NCBI GenBank assembly: GCA_002306075.1
Contig: DBRW01000030.1
Coordinates: 1-64,000 of the forward strand
Direction: 5' to 3'
DNA length: 64,000 bases
Source: Synergistaceae bacterium UBA1358
GTDB lineage: Bacteria; Synergistota; Synergistia; Synergistales; Synergistaceae
Part shown: positions 60,541-64,000 of the stretch, piece after piece
Position numbering within the stretch: position 1 is the stretch's first letter
Layout of the letters: each line of letters starts with the position of its first letter
Translations under genes and position numbers: made by a program
Notes under the pieces: model-generated
What the model was told of the DNA's origin: nothing
Seen by the model: only the letters and a program-made list of their open reading frames with translations
The model's database searches: none

Positions 60541-61596
60541 ATGAAGTTGATAACGGTTCTTGCATGCGGACTTTTTGCCTTTTCATGTGTCGTGGCTCCC
60601 AAAGCCGAAGCGTGCTCACGTGTCGTCTACCACGGCCCCGGGAATACGATCCTTACGGGAAGGACCATGGACTGGAAGGATCTGGACATGAAGACCAAAC
60701 TGTGGATCTTCCCCAAGGGCATGGAACGGGACGGAAGATTCAGCAGCGCGCCTTTCAAGTGGAAATCGAAGTACGGCAGTGTGATCGTTTCGGTATACGA
60801 TGCCGCCGCTTCAGAGGGGATGAATGAGAAAGGGCTGGTCGCCAATATCCTCTGGCTCGCCGAATCCGAGTATCCCGATCCGTCATCGGGAAAACCTCTC
60901 ATGAGCCTTGCCGCATGGGCTCAGTATGTCCTTGACAGTTTCGCAACAGTTGATGAGGCGGTAAGGGTGCTGGCCAGGGAAGAATTCTCGGTCATCACCG
61001 GTGAAATGCCCGGGGTCGGCGGACTGGCAGCCTGTCATCTGGCTATTTCAGACCCGACCGGCGACAGCGCCATCTTTGAATACGTCGGCGGCAAACTTCT
61101 TATACATCATGGCAGGGAATATACCGTTATGACGAACTCACCCATCTATGATCAACAGCTCGCACTGAACTCCTACTGGAAAGAGATCGGCGGACTGTCT
61201 ATGCTGCCCGGGACCAACCGCTCTGCCGACCGTTTCGTCCGCGCCTCTTTCTACCTGAACGCGATCCCTAAGACGGCGAACATACAAATGGCCGTGGCAG
61301 GCACCTTCAGCGTAATAAGGAATGTTTCAGTCCCCCTGGGCATCACCACGCCTGATCATCCGAACATCTCTTCCACCCTGTGGCGCACGGTCTCTGACCA
61401 GAAGAACCGTGTACTCTATTTCGAGTCGGCCCTGGAGCCCAGTTTGTTCTGGGTCGACATGAGGAATGCGGACTTCTCTAAGGGAGCCCCGGTCAAGGTC
61501 CTTGTGATCCAAAACGGGCGTTTTTTTGCAGGGGATGCCTCATCGTACTTCGAACCGGCAAAGCCATTCGAATTCCTGGGAGAGGACCAGCTCTAG
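60541..61596 (+). CDS. Exported linear-amide C-N hydrolase (choloylglycine hydrolase/penicillin acylase V family)
   Basis: 351 residues from ATG 60541 (GGAGG nine bases upstream). A signal peptide ends ...PKAEA; cleavage would expose Cys25 as the N-terminal nucleophile, as required for an Ntn hydrolase. The sequence CSRVVYHGPGNTILTGRTMDW supplies the family's Cys1, Arg and Asp, and later MTNSPIYDQQLALNSYW and GTNRSADRFVRASFY give the Asn and Arg. Substrates in the family include conjugated bile salts, penicillin V and acyl-homoserine lactones. The periplasmic form resembles Gram-negative members rather than intracellular bile-salt hydrolases. Followed by a terminator. Confidence 0.88.
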   Translation: MKLITVLACGLFAFSCVVAPKAEACSRVVYHGPGNTILTGRTMDWKDLDMKTKLWIFPKGMERDGRFSSAPFKWKSKYGSVIVSVYDAAASEGMNEKGLVANILWLAESEYPDPSSGKPLMSLAAWAQYVLDSFATVDEAVRVLAREEFSVITGEMPGVGGLAACHLAISDPTGDSAIFEYVGGKLLIHHGREYTVMTNSPIYDQQLALNSYWKEIGGLSMLPGTNRSADRFVRASFYLNAIPKTANIQMAVAGTFSVIRNVSVPLGITTPDHPNISSTLWRTVSDQKNRVLYFESALEPSLFWVDMRNADFSKGAPVKVLVIQNGRFFAGDASSYFEPAKPFEFLGEDQL

Positions 61597-61610
61597 GATA
61601 ATAACAAGAT

Positions 61611-61649
61611 AAAAAAGACTCTGTCGAAAGGAGTCCTTTTTGTGTTTTT
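61611..61649 (+). terminator. Terminator after the Ntn hydrolase
   Basis: AAAAA-GACTC (61612-61621) pairs with GAGTC-TTTTT (61631-61641, one bulged C), followed by GTGTTTTTG. Confidence 0.7.
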
Positions 61650-61717
61650 GTAACTCACGGTTACAATTATGCAAAGAGGGACTTCTTTTATTTTTTGTAC
61701 TTTCAGCACAACGATTT

Positions 61718-61747
61718 TCACATGTGATACAGCTGAAACAGCTGTAT
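61718..61747. promoter_or_regulatory. Tandem palindromes upstream of the macrodomain gene
   Basis: TCACATGTGA (61718-61727) is a perfect 10-base palindrome, and it runs into ATACAGCTG, three A, CAGCTGTAT (61727-61747), a perfect 9-3-9 inverted repeat. The pair lies 29 bases before the macrodomain start, where an operator would be expected. Confidence 0.5.
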
Positions 61748-61775
61748 TACTGATGAAAGAAAGGGGGAGGATCAG

Positions 61776-62306
61776 ATGAAAGAGATGAATTCAAGGATAA
61801 CTGTAGTCAAAGGCGACATCACTAAAGAAAAGACAGATGCAATAGTCAACGCGGCGAACAGTTCCCTGCTCGGAGGCGGAGGGGTGGACGGAGCCATACA
61901 CAGGGCAGCGGGGCCCGATCTTCTGACCGAGTGCTCGGGACTCGACGGCTGTCCGCCCGGAGAGGCAAAGACGACCAAAGGTTACAGGCTGCCGGCAAAA
62001 TTCGTCATCCATACCGTAGGTCCCATATGGCGCGGCGGAAATTCCGGCGAGGAGAAAACGCTCGAGAATGCCTACAGGAACAGCCTGGCTGAGGCCGTGC
62101 GCATCGGGGCAAAAAGTGTCGCATTCCCGGCCATCTCAACGGGAGTCTACCGCTTCCCGCCGGATCTTGCCGCCGATATAGCAGTCAGGACGATCATCTC
62201 GTTCCTCAGGGAACACGATGAGATCGAGGAGGTCAGGCTGGTCTGCTTCTCAGACGAATCTGCCGAACACCACAGACGAGCCCTGGACAAACATTTATTG
62301 GAATAA
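61776..62306 (+). CDS. Macrodomain protein (O-acetyl-ADP-ribose deacetylase/ADP-ribosyl-hydrolase type)
   Basis: 176 residues, a single MacroD-type domain: VVKGDITKEKTDAIVNAANSSLLGGGGVDGAIHRAAG (ADP-ribose loop with Asn and Asp-x-x-Ile), CPPGEAKTTKGYRLPAKFVIHTVGP and FPAISTGVYRFP (second loop). It resembles E. coli YmdB in length and motif. It removes ADP-ribose or O-acetyl groups and may act in RNase III control or reversal of ADP-ribosylation. It has tandem palindromes upstream. No partner ADP-ribosyltransferase is visible, so no DraG/DarT-like system is claimed. Confidence 0.93.
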   Translation: MKEMNSRITVVKGDITKEKTDAIVNAANSSLLGGGGVDGAIHRAAGPDLLTECSGLDGCPPGEAKTTKGYRLPAKFVIHTVGPIWRGGNSGEEKTLENAYRNSLAEAVRIGAKSVAFPAISTGVYRFPPDLAADIAVRTIISFLREHDEIEEVRLVCFSDESAEHHRRALDKHLLE

Positions 62307-62376
62307 TTTATCTTCGTGGATCGATTATTACTATATAATAACCCGTGTTCGCAGATCATCCGGGGGGTAGCAGAAA

Positions 62377-64000
62377 CTGATCGAGATAAAGGAACTGCAG
62401 GTAAATTTCAAGGATAATACGGTATTGGACAGGATAAGCTGGTCAATAACCCCAAGAAGCAGGGTCGGACTCGTAGGAGACAACGGAGCCGGAAAGACGA
62501 CGCTGCTCAGGGTCATTGCAGGCGAGGCGGAATACGACGGCGGAAGCGTCACCATGCCCAAGGACCATAAGATCGGTTACCTGCCGCAGGATCTGGTAGA
62601 GATCGATGAGATGCCCCTCCTCGGCTACCTTAAAAGGAGGGCCGGGCTGGAGGTGCTTGCCCGTAAACTGTCAGATGTCGAGCATGAAATGGCCACGCTT
62701 GAAGAGGGCTCACAGGAACTGAGGTCCCTGCTTTCCGAGCACGAACGCCTGCAGAGAGAGTTTGAGGCAAGGGGCGGTTTCGGTTTCGACATCGAGGCGA
62801 AGCAGGTCCTCAAAGGCCTCGGTTTCCGTCCGGAAGAGGACGCGGAAAGGATGACATCTGAATTTTCCGGCGGCTGGAAGATGAGGATCGCGCTTGCGAC
62901 ATTGCTTCTTTCGAGGCCGGACATACTCCTTTTAGACGAGCCTACGAACCATCTTGACACAGAGAGCATGGAGTGGCTTGAGGGCTGGCTGAAAGACTTC
63001 AGAGGCACCATACTGGCCGTCTCCCACGACAGGAGGTTCCTGGACAAGATCGTGACATCCGTCGCCGAGCTCTTTGCGGGCAGGATCAACCTCTATGCCT
63101 GCGGATACGAAAAGTATCTGCGGGAGCGCGAAGAGCGCAGGGAAAGGCTCGAAGCGGAGTGGGAACAGCAGAGGGAAAAGATAGAGAACATCCAGCGCTT
63201 CATTGAGAGGTTCAGATATAAGGCAACAAAGGCCGCGCAGGTCCAAAGCAGGATCAGGCAGCTCGAAAAAATGGAGATCATCGATCTCGGAAACACATCC
63301 AAGAACGTCAATTTCAAGTTCCCGGAGGCTCCGAGAAGCGGACTTGAGGTCCTGAAATGCTCCGGTCTGGGCAAAAAATACGGAGAGAAGAGGATCTTTG
63401 AGGGAATCAGCTTCACCCTTCAGAGGGGAGAGAGGGTCGCCCTCGTAGGGGTCAACGGGGCCGGGAAATCCACCCTTCTCCGTCTTCTCAACAAGTCCGA
63501 GGAACCTTCCGAGGGGACTGTGACCTACGGCCTCAACGTAAAGAAGGCATATTTTTCGCAGGAGAGCGCACAGAACCTGGACTATACCAGGACGATATGG
63601 CAGGAGGTAAACAACACCGGGTCCAAGATGCTCGAAGTGGAAAAGCGGAATCTTCTCGGGGCATTCCTTTTTTCCGGTGAAGACATACATAAGCCCATAC
63701 CGGTACTCTCCGGAGGAGAAAAATCCCGGGTGGGGCTGCTGAAAATACTGCTCTCGGAATCGAACCTGCTGATCCTTGACGAACCGACCAATCACCTCGA
63801 CCAGGCCACGAGGGAGCTCTTCCAGAGAGCCCTGCTCGAGTACGGCGGAACGATAATAATAGTCTCGCACGACAGGACATTCCTGGATGATTTTGTGGAG
63901 AGGGTCCTTGAGATAAGGGACGGACAGCTCTTCGACTATCCGGGCAACTACTCCTGGTTCATAGAGAAGAGGGCGGAACAGCTTTCCTCCGGCAGCAATG
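62377..64000 (+). CDS. ABC-F family ATPase (runs off window), CTG start
   Basis: 541 residues visible; the gene continues past the right edge. In frame, TAG at 62368 is followed by CAG AAA CTG ATC GAG ATA AAG, so the only start that gives the usual family N-terminus (x-IEIKELQVNF) is CTG 62377, with CGGGGGG nine bases upstream. Two ABC domains: GDNGAGKTT, FSGGWKMR, LLLDEPTNHLD; GVNGAGKST, LSGGEKSR, LLILDEPTNHLD. The linker between them is charged and helical (ERRERLEAEWEQQREKIENIQRF). ABC-F proteins act at the ribosome in translation or resistance; subtype (Uup/YdiF-like) is a guess. Confidence 0.88.
   Translation, partial: MIEIKELQVNFKDNTVLDRISWSITPRSRVGLVGDNGAGKTTLLRVIAGEAEYDGGSVTMPKDHKIGYLPQDLVEIDEMPLLGYLKRRAGLEVLARKLSDVEHEMATLEEGSQELRSLLSEHERLQREFEARGGFGFDIEAKQVLKGLGFRPEEDAERMTSEFSGGWKMRIALATLLLSRPDILLLDEPTNHLDTESMEWLEGWLKDFRGTILAVSHDRRFLDKIVTSVAELFAGRINLYACGYEKYLREREERRERLEAEWEQQREKIENIQRFIERFRYKATKAAQVQSRIRQLEKMEIIDLGNTSKNVNFKFPEAPRSGLEVLKCSGLGKKYGEKRIFEGISFTLQRGERVALVGVNGAGKSTLLRLLNKSEEPSEGTVTYGLNVKKAYFSQESAQNLDYTRTIWQEVNNTGSKMLEVEKRNLLGAFLFSGEDIHKPIPVLSGGEKSRVGLLKILLSESNLLILDEPTNHLDQATRELFQRALLEYGGTIIIVSHDRTFLDDFVERVLEIRDGQLFDYPGNYSWFIEKRAEQLSSGSN

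Noticed and set aside
61776..62306. Toxin-antitoxin or ADP-ribosylation defence system around the macrodomain gene
   Set aside because: No ADP-ribosyltransferase or toxin-like gene adjacent; neighbours are an Ntn hydrolase and an ABC-F protein with separate signals.
62932..63870. Minus-strand frame of 312 codons at the right end
   Set aside because: Antisense to the ABC-F gene, whose two full ABC motif sets are unmistakable on the plus strand.
1..64000. CRISPR arrays, prophage, rRNA or tRNA genes
   Set aside because: No regularly spaced repeats, phage structural genes or clover-leaf sequences noticed; a tRNA scan was not possible.

Overview
The window looks like chromosome from an anaerobic, amino-acid-fermenting bacterium with a Gram-negative type envelope, most likely a member of Synergistota. 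This is inferred from gene content and protein style, not from a search. The supporting genes are a class II (cobalamin) ribonucleotide reductase, type III glutamine synthetase, dedicated tungstate and molybdate importers, an NSS amino-acid transporter with its micro-subunit, citrate lyase and pilin-like genes. Base composition is moderate and fairly even, apart from AT-rich intergenic islands. I see no phage, IS element, CRISPR array, rRNA or tRNA. The genes look intact; the first and last are cut by the window edges.

Layout. 1-981 (-): three prepilin-like genes. 1101-5038 (-): a complete polyamine operon speD-speA-speE-speB (arginine to agmatine, putrescine, spermidine), with an attenuator-like hairpin in its leader. 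5630-9491 (+): a BusR-like regulator (winged helix plus RCK_C) and a glycine-betaine ABC importer. 9563-10637 (-): two alkylation-repair genes. 10752-12230 (+): a DapB-like protein and a secreted protein. 12302-14648 (-): Fur-family regulator, MoeA-like protein and XdhC. 14938-24930 (+): one large branched-chain amino-acid operon, ilvN-ilvC-leuA-leuC-leuD-leuB-ilvB-ilvD, preceded by a strong promoter and a classical leader-peptide attenuator. 24994-27758 (+): modABC. 27916-34313 (-): YbhJ-type aconitase, isocitrate dehydrogenase and citrate lyase (citDEF). 34999-36705 (-): nrdJ with tandem NrdR boxes. 36916-39737 (-): trkA-trkH. 39914-41541 (-): NSS transporter with a 33-residue partner. 42226-43954 (-): an unrecognised protein and a divergent metallophosphoesterase. 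44085-48343 (+): a tungstate (tup) operon with two binding proteins and, upstream, two elements resembling molybdenum/tungsten-cofactor riboswitches. 48464-52390 (+): glmS, a small secreted protein, a GIY-YIG protein and purA. 52575-57009 (-): M20 amidohydrolase, glyA, rlmN with a long basic tail, and a membrane protein. 57104-64000: a TIM-barrel amidohydrolase (CTG start), glnN (-), a secreted Ntn hydrolase, a macrodomain protein and an ABC-F ATPase (probable CTG start).

How it fits together. Much of the window concerns nitrogen and amino-acid economy (ilv/leu, polyamines, glutamine synthetase, glyA, amidohydrolases, NSS transporter), osmotic and ion balance (BusR/Opu, Trk), and supply of Mo/W for oxidoreductases (mod, tup, the MoeA-like protein, XdhC). 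The most unusual signals are the tandem cofactor-riboswitch-like RNAs before tup, the aconitase(YbhJ)-icd-citrate lyase operon, the second TupA-like protein, two apparent CTG starts, the RlmN tail and the ilv attenuator.
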